From JANRIC01 sp033765345 (GTDB taxonomy: Bacteria; Bacteroidota; Bacteroidia; Cytophagales; Microscillaceae), in NCBI GenBank assembly GCA_033765345.1, contig JANRIC010000220.1, positions 1 to 10,413 of the forward strand: a stretch of DNA of 10,413 bases, in the 5' to 3' direction. The position numbers were made by a program, and so were the translations under genes. Shown here in pieces: positions 1 through 6,844 of the stretch. Positions within the stretch are counted from its first letter, which is position 1, and every line of letters begins with the position of its first letter. A model generated the notes under the pieces. That model had not been told where the DNA came from. It saw only the letters and a list, made by a program, of their open reading frames with translations, and did not search any database.

Positions 1-217
1 TTTCTTGTTGGAAAAAGAAACGATATTGCATCCCATTGAGAATCGGACAGTTTTTCAAATTGTGTAGTCATTATTTTTGGTTTTGGTCAACTCAAAAATA
101 GACCCGATTCTCTAATTTTGAAAATCCCCAACAACTTCTAATGGTGGCTGGTCATACAAATCTACAGACTATTGGCAAAGTTCTATTGATCAAAAACTTG
201 GCGTGTGTACGGCTCAT
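1..217. other. Left-edge region without a confirmed gene
   Basis: This stretch lies downstream of carA. On the plus strand an open frame runs from the window edge to a TAG at 65-67 and could be the last 21 codons of a gene that starts outside the window, but it is too short to name. A second plus frame, 102-254, follows a TAG at 99-101 and contains a short segment at 129-176 (QQLLMVAGHTNLQT) that recalls the GH..l.TT motif near the C-terminus of tyrosine recombinases. The final tyrosine motif is not visible and the frame runs into the end of carA. A 9-bp inverted repeat (38-46 and 104-112) has a 57-nt loop and no clear role. Confidence 0.3.
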
Positions 218-1300
218 TTATTCTATCATCTTCATAAACTCATCAAATAAATAACGAGAATCGTGCGGTCCCGGAGAAGACTCTGGATGATACTGCACTG
301 AAAACGCTCTTTTATGCTTGAGTCTGATTCCTTCAATGGATTTGTCATTAAGATTGATATGAGTAGCGATGACTTCTTCGTGCTGGGCTACTTCCTTTTC
401 GTTAATGCCAAAACCATGGTTCTGAGAAGTAATTTCACAACGCCCTGTAAGAATATTTTTGACTGGGTGGTTTAGACCTCTATGACCGTGGTGCATTTTA
501 TAGGTTGATATCCCTACAGAAAGTGCCAACAACTGGTGTCCAAGGCAGATACCAAACAAAGGGCGGTCAGCTTCGAGAATCGCTTTGACCGTTCGGACGG
601 CATAATCCATAGGAGCTGGGTCGCCAGGTCCGTTGGAAATAAAATACCCATGCGGTCGGATTTTTTCCATTTCTTCAAAGGAAGTTTTTGCAGGAAAAAC
701 GGTACAAAAACAATCTCTATCAATAAGATTATTCAGAATATTTTGTTTAATTCCTAAGTCCAAAGCTGCAATTCGATACTTAGCTTCAGGATTCCCAAGT
801 GTGTAGACTTCCGTAGTACTGACTTTGGAGGCAAGTTCTAGCCCATCCATAGAGGGTGTTTCTACCAATTGCTTATTGAGAAATGCCAAATCATTCGTTT
901 CAGAAGAAATAATGGCATTCATAGCTCCCTGACTCCGGATATGCTTAACCAGGGCACGCGTGTCGATGCTCCAAATCCCTACCGTACCTGCCTGCTCAAA
1001 GTATTGCTGGAGGGAAGATTCAGCTGTGTTACGGGAATAGATACTGGAAAAGTCGTTACAAATCATACCACTGATTTTGACTCCTTTAGACTCGTTGTCT
1101 TCGGGTATCGTGCCATAATTGCCAATATGGGCATTGGTGTTGACTACAATTTGCCCAAAGTAAGAAGGGTCGGTATAAATTTCCTGATAACCTGTCATTC
1201 CGGTATTAAAACATAATTCTCCGGAAGAAGTGCCTATTTTACCCAGGGCTTTACCTTGAAATACATGTCCGTCTTCCAATAACAAAACTGCTTCTTTCAT
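218..1300 (-). CDS. carA: Carbamoyl-phosphate synthase small (glutaminase) subunit
   Basis: CarA hydrolyses glutamine and passes ammonia to the large subunit CarB, which makes carbamoyl phosphate for pyrimidines and arginine in the cytoplasm. The 360-aa length is normal for the family. Residues 1-150 form the CarA N-terminal domain, with the conserved GELCFNTGMTGYQE stretch at 27-40. The class I glutamine amidotransferase domain fills residues about 175-360: ISNGPGDP at 221-228, the nucleophile elbow GICLGHQ with Cys252, the HGHRG segment at 271-275, and His338 and Glu340 in QYHPES completing the triad. The start is the ATG at 1300. No carB lies in the window. nadD is 123 nt upstream on the same strand, so carA may have its own promoter or be read through from the nadD operon. 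Identification is secure. Confidence 0.97.
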   Translation of the reverse strand: MKEAVLLLEDGHVFQGKALGKIGTSSGELCFNTGMTGYQEIYTDPSYFGQIVVNTNAHIGNYGTIPEDNESKGVKISGMICNDFSSIYSRNTAESSLQQYFEQAGTVGIWSIDTRALVKHIRSQGAMNAIISSETNDLAFLNKQLVETPSMDGLELASKVSTTEVYTLGNPEAKYRIAALDLGIKQNILNNLIDRDCFCTVFPAKTSFEEMEKIRPHGYFISNGPGDPAPMDYAVRTVKAILEADRPLFGICLGHQLLALSVGISTYKMHHGHRGLNHPVKNILTGRCEITSQNHGFGINEKEVAQHEEVIATHINLNDKSIEGIRLKHKRAFSVQYHPESSPGPHDSRYLFDEFMKMIE

Positions 1301-1423
1301 ATTCAGAATTATAATTATTTATATCTTGTATGCTTTCAGGATTTCATTATCTGAATGTCGAGGACTAACGACTAATTTGATACGCTCAGTCTGAGAATGA
1401 CAAACCTAAAATCCAAAAATTCC

Positions 1424-1996
1424 TCAAATATAAAACTTCTTTCTGAGAATATATGCTTCTACAACTTCGGGGACTAGATATTTGATAGATTTATTCTTTT
1501 GCACCAAATCTCGGATAAATGTAGCCGAAATATCAAGCAAGGGAGCAGGGACAAATTTGACGGCAGGGTGCTGAACCAGGTCGGAGCTTTGGGTATTGGG
1601 GCGAGGATAAACCAGGATGGGGTAATACTGTAGGATTTGTTCGTAATTTTTCCATTTATTCAGATGAACCAAGTTATCACTGCCCATAATGAGTAAAAAT
1701 TGATATTGCGGGTATTTTTCCTGGATGTAGGTAAGTGTATCAATGGTATAGCTAGGCTGGGGTAGATTAAACTCAATGTCAGTTACCCGAAGCTTATAGT
1801 TATCGGCTATTGCCATTTCTACCATATCAAAACGATCAAATTCGTGCAGGAGGGCATTTTTTTTCTTAAAAGGATTTTGGGGAGATACCACAAACCATAC
1901 TTCGTGGAGATCGGTATTCTCTACCATAGTATTGGCAATAATTAGATGCCCTACGTGGATTGGGTTAAAAGAGCCGAAAAAAAGGCCGACCTTCAT
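1424..1996 (-). CDS. nadD: Nicotinate-nucleotide adenylyltransferase
   Basis: NadD transfers AMP from ATP to nicotinate mononucleotide, giving deaminated NAD, the step before NAD synthetase. The 190-aa protein opens with the nucleotidyltransferase signature GSFNPIHVGH at residues 8-17, whose histidines bind the ATP phosphates. PSYTIDTL at 81-88 and MGSDNL at 104-109 are typical NadD substrate-site segments, and ISATFIR at 156-162 is the C-terminal ISxTxIR motif. All expected motifs are intact. The ATG at 1996 leads directly into the first beta strand, so the start is well supported. It lies 66 nt downstream of gmk on the same strand and is probably in the same transcript as gmk and the sigma/anti-sigma pair. 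Confidence 0.96.
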   Translation of the reverse strand: MKVGLFFGSFNPIHVGHLIIANTMVENTDLHEVWFVVSPQNPFKKKNALLHEFDRFDMVEMAIADNYKLRVTDIEFNLPQPSYTIDTLTYIQEKYPQYQFLLIMGSDNLVHLNKWKNYEQILQYYPILVYPRPNTQSSDLVQHPAVKFVPAPLLDISATFIRDLVQKNKSIKYLVPEVVEAYILRKKFYI

Positions 1997-2062
1997 AACT
2001 GATTCATTTATGGGTGAATAGTGATCATGGATGGTTTGTTACTGTATTTCTTAACTGTTTCA

Positions 2063-2683
2063 TTAAGTTTTTAAGAATATATCTACACAAGTTTGCGCTT
2101 CTTCTAGGGCAGTTTCCAGACAATCATTGAGGATGACCTTATCAAACTGATCCTTGAAGGAGATTTCATACTGTGCTTTGGATAGTCTTTCGCGAATACT
2201 TTCTTCAGAATCTGTATCCCGATTACGAAGTCTTTGCTCGAGGGCTTCTAGAGAAGGGGGCGCCACAAAAATAGCCAGTGCGGCACTTTGAAAATAAGCT
2301 TTGAGATTTAATCCGCCTTTTACATCCACATCAAATAGTACGTGTTTGCCCATTTCCCACAGACGCCTAATTTCAGAAGCCAGTGTACCATAAAAAGTAT
2401 TGGCATAAACCTCCTGCCATTCTATGAATTCGTTTTGTTTGATTTTCAGTTGGAACTCATCGGCAGTCATAAAATAATAGTGTTTGCCTTCTACTTCATA
2501 ATCCCTACGTGGGCGTGTACAGGCGGAAATAGAAAAAGCCAGATTAGAATTTTTTTGCAGCAAATGCTGCACAATGGTAGTTTTACCGGAGCCAGAAGGT
2601 GCAGAAAATACAATAACCTTACCTTGTTTATGCGAAGGAAGGAAAGTGAATGATTCACCCTTCCTGTCTACATCTGCCATCAT
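2063..2683 (-). CDS. gmk: Guanylate kinase
   Basis: Gmk phosphorylates GMP to GDP with ATP and supplies GTP, dGTP and precursors of (p)ppGpp. The 206-aa protein carries the P-loop APSGSGKTT at residues 28-36, the GMP-binding region SISACTRPRR at 51-60 and EGKHYYF at 65-71, FIEWQEV followed by YGT at 86-100, and the FDVDVKGG segment at 117-124. The lid arginines sit in RLRNRDTDSEESIRERL (151-167). About 16 residues precede the P-loop strand in addition to the usual short N-terminus. No later ATG exists before the P-loop, and two consecutive ATG codons mark the start. The ATG lies 5 nt after the anti-sigma stop with only an A-rich stretch and no Shine-Dalgarno, which suggests translation coupled to the upstream gene. 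Confidence 0.97.
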   Translation of the reverse strand: MMADVDRKGESFTFLPSHKQGKVIVFSAPSGSGKTTIVQHLLQKNSNLAFSISACTRPRRDYEVEGKHYYFMTADEFQLKIKQNEFIEWQEVYANTFYGTLASEIRRLWEMGKHVLFDVDVKGGLNLKAYFQSAALAIFVAPPSLEALEQRLRNRDTDSEESIRERLSKAQYEISFKDQFDKVILNDCLETALEEAQTCVDIFLKT

Positions 2684-2688
2684 TTTTT

Positions 2689-2976
2689 TTAGATAGTGGC
2701 TTCGCCAATTTTTGATTTAATAAAATTCACCAAATCGTGGGGTACATTCATTTTGGTGATTTTAGAATGAATGGATTCTTTGATCGTTTTGTCTACTTCA
2801 TAGCAATCGGAGCAGTGTGTACAAGAGCTAATGTGTGCTTCAACGAATGCTTTTTCTTCGGAAGAACACTCACCGTCTATGACCATGTGTAGTACCTGGA
2901 GGCACTTTTCACAATCAGGACATTCCTTGCTCGCCAATGAATTGCTTTGATCAGATTCTGTAGTATTTACATTCAT
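2689..2976 (-). CDS. RsrA-like zinc anti-sigma factor (ZAS family)
   Basis: This is a 95-aa cytoplasmic protein with no membrane segment. Residues H48, C52 and C55 form the HxxxCxxC motif of zinc-binding anti-sigma factors. Upstream is a CPDCEKC cluster (C19, C22, C25). Aligned without gaps to my recollection of Streptomyces RsrA, C22, H48, C52 and C55 fall on RsrA C11, H37, C41 and C44, the zinc ligands and redox switch residues; a shared Asp precedes the first Cys. The C-terminal VPHDLVNFIKSKI recalls the VPxDL segment of RsrA. C37 and C58 are additional cysteines. It follows the cognate-looking sigma gene after a 138-nt gap and immediately precedes gmk. The likely role is to hold the sigma factor inactive until thiol oxidation releases zinc. 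Family assignment is firm; redox sensing is inferred from residue spacing. Confidence 0.85.
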   Translation of the reverse strand: MNVNTTESDQSNSLASKECPDCEKCLQVLHMVIDGECSSEEKAFVEAHISSCTHCSDCYEVDKTIKESIHSKITKMNVPHDLVNFIKSKIGEATI

Positions 2977-3114
2977 ACGTGTAATTGAATTTAGGGTAAA
3001 ATATGTTATTTATATTGGCTTGAATCTTAAAAAGCGCGTTCAGTCTAAACAGTTTTTACTAACTTATACAGAAACCGAGCAAGGAAAGTTCAGAAAATTC
3101 GTACGGTTCAAAAA
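2977..3114 (-). other. Gap between sigma and anti-sigma genes
   Basis: There are 138 nt between the sigma stop and the anti-sigma ATG, unusually long for a pair that is often overlapping. I see no open frame of useful length and no strong hairpin terminator. It could hold an internal promoter for anti-sigma-gmk-nadD or a 5' leader, but no promoter matching the Bacteroidota TAnnTTTG consensus is clear. Confidence 0.35.
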
Positions 3115-3696
3115 TTAATTTGAATTGTAACCATATTTCTTAACATAATCCCGGAGCTTATCTTTGAGAAGATTTCTGGCTCTGTGCAATCTGGATCGCA
3201 CGGTACCGATGGGGATGTCCAGGATTTTGGCCATTTCCTCATACGTAAAACCTTCAATATCGCACAAGATAATCACCGTTCTAAAATCAATTGCCAAAGA
3301 ATTCAAGGCAGTAGCTACTTCATCTCCAATCATACCCTGGAGTACATCTACTCGAAGGTCAGGTGTAATTTTGGCATCTGCATCCTCGGAGTTGTACACT
3401 TGTTCAACTTCCTGATAATCTACTTTGGCAGGTTGTTTAGCTTTCTTGCGATAATCATTAATAAAGCTGTTTTTCAGTATCCTAAACAGCCACGCTTTTG
3501 CATTAGTTCCTTTTTGAAAGGATTCTATAAAACGAAAAGCCTTCAAATAAGTATCTTGCACCAAGTCTTTGGCATCATCTTCATCGAGGGTGAGTCTAAA
3601 AGCAAAGTTATAAGCTGCATCTATGAGGGGCATAAAGTCTTCATTGAAGATTTTATGTTTTTCTTTTTCTGTATATTTTTGTGCTGTTTTTTCCAT
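3115..3696 (-). CDS. ECF RNA polymerase sigma factor, SigR/RpoE type
   Basis: This 193-aa protein directs RNA polymerase to a stress regulon. Region 2 spans about residues 17-85: DDAKDLVQDTYLKAF (40-54) is the core-binding and -10 recognition helix, and GTNAKAWLFRILKNSF (63-78) followed by INDYRKK closes the domain. Region 4 spans about 125-185, with a helix-turn-helix around FTYEEMAKILDIP and GTVRSRLHRAR. The GTNxKAWLxRILxNxFIN and IPIGTV wording closely resembles the actinobacterial SigR group. I chose the ATG at 3696; an in-frame TTG at 3708 would add four residues, but TTG is less likely. The anti-sigma gene follows on the same strand. The gene diverges from the glycosyltransferase operon across a 194-bp gap. 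Confidence 0.93.
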   Translation of the reverse strand: MEKTAQKYTEKEKHKIFNEDFMPLIDAAYNFAFRLTLDEDDAKDLVQDTYLKAFRFIESFQKGTNAKAWLFRILKNSFINDYRKKAKQPAKVDYQEVEQVYNSEDADAKITPDLRVDVLQGMIGDEVATALNSLAIDFRTVIILCDIEGFTYEEMAKILDIPIGTVRSRLHRARNLLKDKLRDYVKKYGYNSN

Positions 3697-3890
3697 AATA
3701 TATTCCAAATATAAAGAATTAATTCATAATTTAATGTTACGACAAATTTACGAAAATAGTAGTCTTAACCGATGTTATAAAGCTGTTAAAATATACTAAT
3801 AATACTTAGAATATCCTTTTTTACAAAAAATTATTTCGTTTTTTAATGTGCTTTTTTTAAAACGGGTTACGAACTTTAATCATTTTCTGA

Positions 3891-4724
3891 ATGTTTGAGC
3901 CAAAAAAGGTAAATTCTATCAAAAATACAAATCCTTCTTCTTCCTCGATATCGTTGAGTGCAGTAATCATTACTAAAAATGAAGAGAAAAACATAGCCCG
4001 ATGCCTGGATTCGCTTTTAGGGATTGCCGATGAGATCTTGGTAGTTGATTCGTTCTCTAGCGATAAAACCGAAGAAATCTGCCGTCAAAGATGTGTTCGT
4101 TTTATACAGCATTCATTTGAAGGGCATATAGAGCAAAAAAATTTTGCACTGGGTCAAACCATCCATCCTTATGTGCTTTCACTGGACGCCGATGAGGCAT
4201 TGGATGAGGAGCTCAAAAAATCAATCTTGGCTATCAAAAAAAACTGGGTTTCTGATGGTTATTCCATGAACCGTCTTACCAATTATTGTGGCAAGTGGAT
4301 TAAGTTCGGCAATTGGTATCCTGACACCAAACTGCGACTTTGGGACAAGGCGCAGGGAGAGTGGGGCGGCTTAAATCCGCACGATCAGGTAATTATGAAG
4401 CCCAAGGCCAAAGTGCAAAAATTAAAAGGACATTTGTTACATTATAGCTTTTACAGCATTGAGGATCATATTCTTAAAATGAATAACTTATCAGGAATCT
4501 CAGCCAGGGCTTATTTTGAGCATGGAAAACGTGCTTCTTGGCTTCATATTTTACTAAGCCCTTTGCTGAGTTTTATCAAAGGTTATTGGATAAAGGCCGG
4601 CTTTAGAAGTGGTTTTTATGGATTTGTCATTGCTATGATTGATGCTCATTTTGCCTTTATTAAATATGTAAAACTCCGAGAATTGCAAAAAAACTCGAAA
4701 AAAATGCCTGATTCTACGATATGA
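3891..4724 (+). CDS. Family 2 glycosyltransferase, WaaE/KdtX-like
   Basis: This 277-aa protein is an inverting GT-A glycosyltransferase that probably adds a hexose to the lipopolysaccharide inner core or a related glycan at the cytoplasmic face of the inner membrane. Residues 22-31 (LSAVIITKNE) start the GT-A fold after a serine-rich leader. VVDSFSSDKT at 51-60 binds the nucleotide, and DADE at 99-102 is the DxD-type metal site. The W..FG.WYPD..LRLW pattern at 136-151 and the YSF segment at 185-187 are typical of the WaaE/KdtX/LgtF-like subgroup. The C-terminal 45 residues are aromatic and hydrophobic, suggesting peripheral membrane contact. It is the first gene of a four-gene plus-strand set, and its stop overlaps the next start (ATGA). 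The donor sugar cannot be read from the sequence. Confidence 0.9.
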   Translation: MFEPKKVNSIKNTNPSSSSISLSAVIITKNEEKNIARCLDSLLGIADEILVVDSFSSDKTEEICRQRCVRFIQHSFEGHIEQKNFALGQTIHPYVLSLDADEALDEELKKSILAIKKNWVSDGYSMNRLTNYCGKWIKFGNWYPDTKLRLWDKAQGEWGGLNPHDQVIMKPKAKVQKLKGHLLHYSFYSIEDHILKMNNLSGISARAYFEHGKRASWLHILLSPLLSFIKGYWIKAGFRSGFYGFVIAMIDAHFAFIKYVKLRELQKNSKKMPDSTI

Positions 4725-5716
4725 AAGCACTCAAAATCCTGATCATTCGCCTTTCTGCTATTGGTGATATTGTATGGACAACCCCCGTTATCAGAGGATT
4801 AAAAGAACAAGTATCCGGCGCAGAAGTGCATTTTTGTACCAAAGCGCAATACCACAAAATTGTAGAAGCCAATCCTTATATTGATAAAATCTATTATCTG
4901 AAAGATGAACAAAATAGCCTTCGTGAGCTTATTCATACACTTGATCAGGAAAAATATGACTATGTAATCGATCTCCATAAAAACCTCCGTACCACCTGGA
5001 TCAAATTCAAACTTAACCGTAAAAGCCGCTCTTATCACAAGCTTTCTTTACATCGATGGTTATTTATTAATCTTAAAATCAATTGGATGCCTCCTATTCA
5101 CGTGGCTGACCGCTATCTCAATACCGTTAAATTTTTAGGAGTCAAACCAGACGGCAAAGGGCTGGACTATTTTATTGCCAAAGATGATCGGGTTTCTGTT
5201 ATGGAACTGCCGCAAAGCCATCAGGGAGGTTATGTGGCTTTTGTGATTGGTGCCAGCGAATACACCAAAAAATTACCACACAATAAATTGGTGGAGCTTT
5301 GCCATAAGATCAATCAACCTCTAATACTTGTGGGAGGTCCCGAAGATCAAGAAGAAGGCAATCGCCTAGTGAAATATTTTGAAAATCACCCGCAGATATG
5401 CATTTTTAACGCTTGTGGAAAGTACAACATTAGCCAGTCAGCTTCTCTGGTTGCGCAAGCAAGGATGGTATTCGGACACGATACAGGGCTAACTCATATT
5501 GCGGCTGCTTTTAAGAAAAAGGTATATATCATCTTTGGAAGCACTTCTCCACTGGGCTTTTGGCCTTATGAAACACCATACAAAGTTTTGGAAAATAATC
5601 GGATCAAATGCCGCCCCTGCTCTAAGTCTGGTCGGGCTAACTGCCCTCGAAAGCACTTTAAATGCCTCAAAGAAATTCATTTTGATTTTGAAATTCCTCA
5701 ATTTATGCCTAAATAG
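4721..5716 (+). CDS. Family 9 glycosyltransferase, heptosyltransferase-like
   Basis: This 331-aa GT-B enzyme resembles WaaC/WaaF/WaaQ, which add ADP-heptose to lipopolysaccharide core. The N-terminus has the canonical IRLSAIGDIVWTTP (9-22), including the Gly-Asp pair whose Asp is the proposed catalytic base in WaaC. YDYVIDLHKNLRT (79-91) is the usual second conserved strand. In the C-terminal domain, GGPEDQEEG (205-213) and GHDTGLTHIAAA (252-263) form the nucleotide-sugar site. Four cysteines near the end (C297, C300, C308, C315, in the CRPC and CPRKHFKC segments) match the Cys-rich tail found in many GT9 proteins. The start overlaps the GT2 stop by 4 nt, so translation is likely coupled. The sugar transferred may not be heptose in this phylum. 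Confidence 0.9.
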   Translation: MKALKILIIRLSAIGDIVWTTPVIRGLKEQVSGAEVHFCTKAQYHKIVEANPYIDKIYYLKDEQNSLRELIHTLDQEKYDYVIDLHKNLRTTWIKFKLNRKSRSYHKLSLHRWLFINLKINWMPPIHVADRYLNTVKFLGVKPDGKGLDYFIAKDDRVSVMELPQSHQGGYVAFVIGASEYTKKLPHNKLVELCHKINQPLILVGGPEDQEEGNRLVKYFENHPQICIFNACGKYNISQSASLVAQARMVFGHDTGLTHIAAAFKKKVYIIFGSTSPLGFWPYETPYKVLENNRIKCRPCSKSGRANCPRKHFKCLKEIHFDFEIPQFMPK

Positions 5717-5736
5717 GGGTCTTAGTCACATCCCTT

Positions 5737-6828
5737 ATGAAGATTTTACACGTAAACTCTGCCGAGAACTGGCGCGGTGGCGAACAACAGGTTGCTTATC
5801 TCACCGAAGGTTTGAAAAATAAAAATATAGACCAACTGGTATTTTGCCGTCAAAACTCTGCTTTTGCTCATTTCTGCAAGGAAAAAGATATTCCCTTTCT
5901 GAGTTTTCGCCCTCAGAATCCTCTTAGGATCGCATTTCAATTAAAAAAAATCTGCCTTCAAGAGAAAATTGCTCTGATGCACTTTCATGATTCTACGATG
6001 CACACCTGTGCCGTATTGGCTGCCGATTTGTTTCGAAATCCCACGCCTTTTGTAGTCAGTAGAAGGGTAGATTATCCGGTCAAAAAAAATATTTTTTCTC
6101 GTTGGAAATACAATCATCCCAAACTCAAAAGAATTTTATGCGTTTCTGAGACCATTCGCCGTATGTATCTGGCTGATATCAAAAACCCCCAAAAGCTGAT
6201 CACTGTGTACAGCGGGATAGAGTTGGAAAAATTTAAATATCCGGCTTCCGGCATTTTGAGGCGAGAATTTCAAATTGCTTCGGATACTTTACTCATTGGC
6301 AACGTAGCCGCCATTTCTCCCCACAAGGATTATTACACTTTTGTCAATACCGTAGAAATTCTTTATAAACAAGGTCTGGAGGCACGTTATCTGATCATTG
6401 GTAGCGAAGATGATTTGGAAGAAAGCCAAAAGATAAAAACCTATATCCGAGAAAAAAATCTGGACAATCAGATCATCCTGACTGGGTTCAGGCGGGATAT
6501 TCCTCAGATTCTGCCCGAACTTGACATTTTCTTGTTTACAAGCCAAACCGAAGGGCTGGGTACTTCGCTGCTCGATGCTTTTGCTTGCAAAGTACCCGTG
6601 GTAGCTACCAAAGCCGGAGGAATCCCCGAACTGGTAATTCATGAAAAAACCGGATTGCTTAGTCCGGTAAAAAATGCAAATGATTTAGCTCAAAATGTAT
6701 TGAGATTAGTACGTACTGCTTCGCTCCGCTCTGAGATTGTGGCAGGTGCTTGTGTGCATTTACAGAATTTTTCTAAGGAAAAGACGCTTGAGAATACCCT
6801 GAGGATTTATAAAGAATGTATATCTTAG
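5737..6828 (+). CDS. Family 4 (group 1) glycosyltransferase
   Basis: This 363-aa retaining GT-B glycosyltransferase presumably acts on the same envelope glycan as its neighbours. The N-terminal acceptor domain begins MKILHVNSAENWRGGEQQ, with the glycine-rich GGEQQVAYL loop (14-22) typical of GT4. The donor domain starts around residue 184, with IGNVAAISPHKDY (187-199) and LTGFRRDI (248-255). The nucleotide-sugar E-x7-E motif appears as E272-GLGTSLL-D280: the second acidic residue is Asp instead of Glu, a conservative variant. AGGIPELV (293-300) and TGLL follow as expected. It starts 20 nt after the first GT9 gene. Substrate is unknown. Confidence 0.9.
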   Translation: MKILHVNSAENWRGGEQQVAYLTEGLKNKNIDQLVFCRQNSAFAHFCKEKDIPFLSFRPQNPLRIAFQLKKICLQEKIALMHFHDSTMHTCAVLAADLFRNPTPFVVSRRVDYPVKKNIFSRWKYNHPKLKRILCVSETIRRMYLADIKNPQKLITVYSGIELEKFKYPASGILRREFQIASDTLLIGNVAAISPHKDYYTFVNTVEILYKQGLEARYLIIGSEDDLEESQKIKTYIREKNLDNQIILTGFRRDIPQILPELDIFLFTSQTEGLGTSLLDAFACKVPVVATKAGGIPELVIHEKTGLLSPVKNANDLAQNVLRLVRTASLRSEIVAGACVHLQNFSKEKTLENTLRIYKECIS

Positions 6829-6844
6829 CGACTTAAAATTTGAG

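Noticed and set aside
869..1216. Plus-strand open frame opposite carA
   Set aside because: It lies wholly antisense to a well-conserved gene and has no recognisable domain.
1390..1413. TCTGAGAATGACAAACC in the carA-nadD gap, similar to the start of the 67-bp repeat unit
   Set aside because: The match is short and broken, with no inverted partner, so it may be chance.
3700..3705. GGAAT just before the sigma ATG, like the -35 of Streptomyces SigR promoters
   Set aside because: No GTT occurs at the required distance, and promoter preference is unlikely to be the same across phyla.
3706..3713. TATATTTG on the minus strand, matching the Bacteroidota -7 element TAnnTTTG
   Set aside because: It is only 9 nt from the sigma ATG, and the nearest TTTG upstream is 29 nt away instead of about 19-21, so it is not a convincing promoter.
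3184..3714. 176-codon plus-strand open frame opposite the sigma factor
   Set aside because: Composition is phenylalanine- and isoleucine-rich as expected for the complement of an A-rich coding strand; the sigma factor on the other strand is certain.
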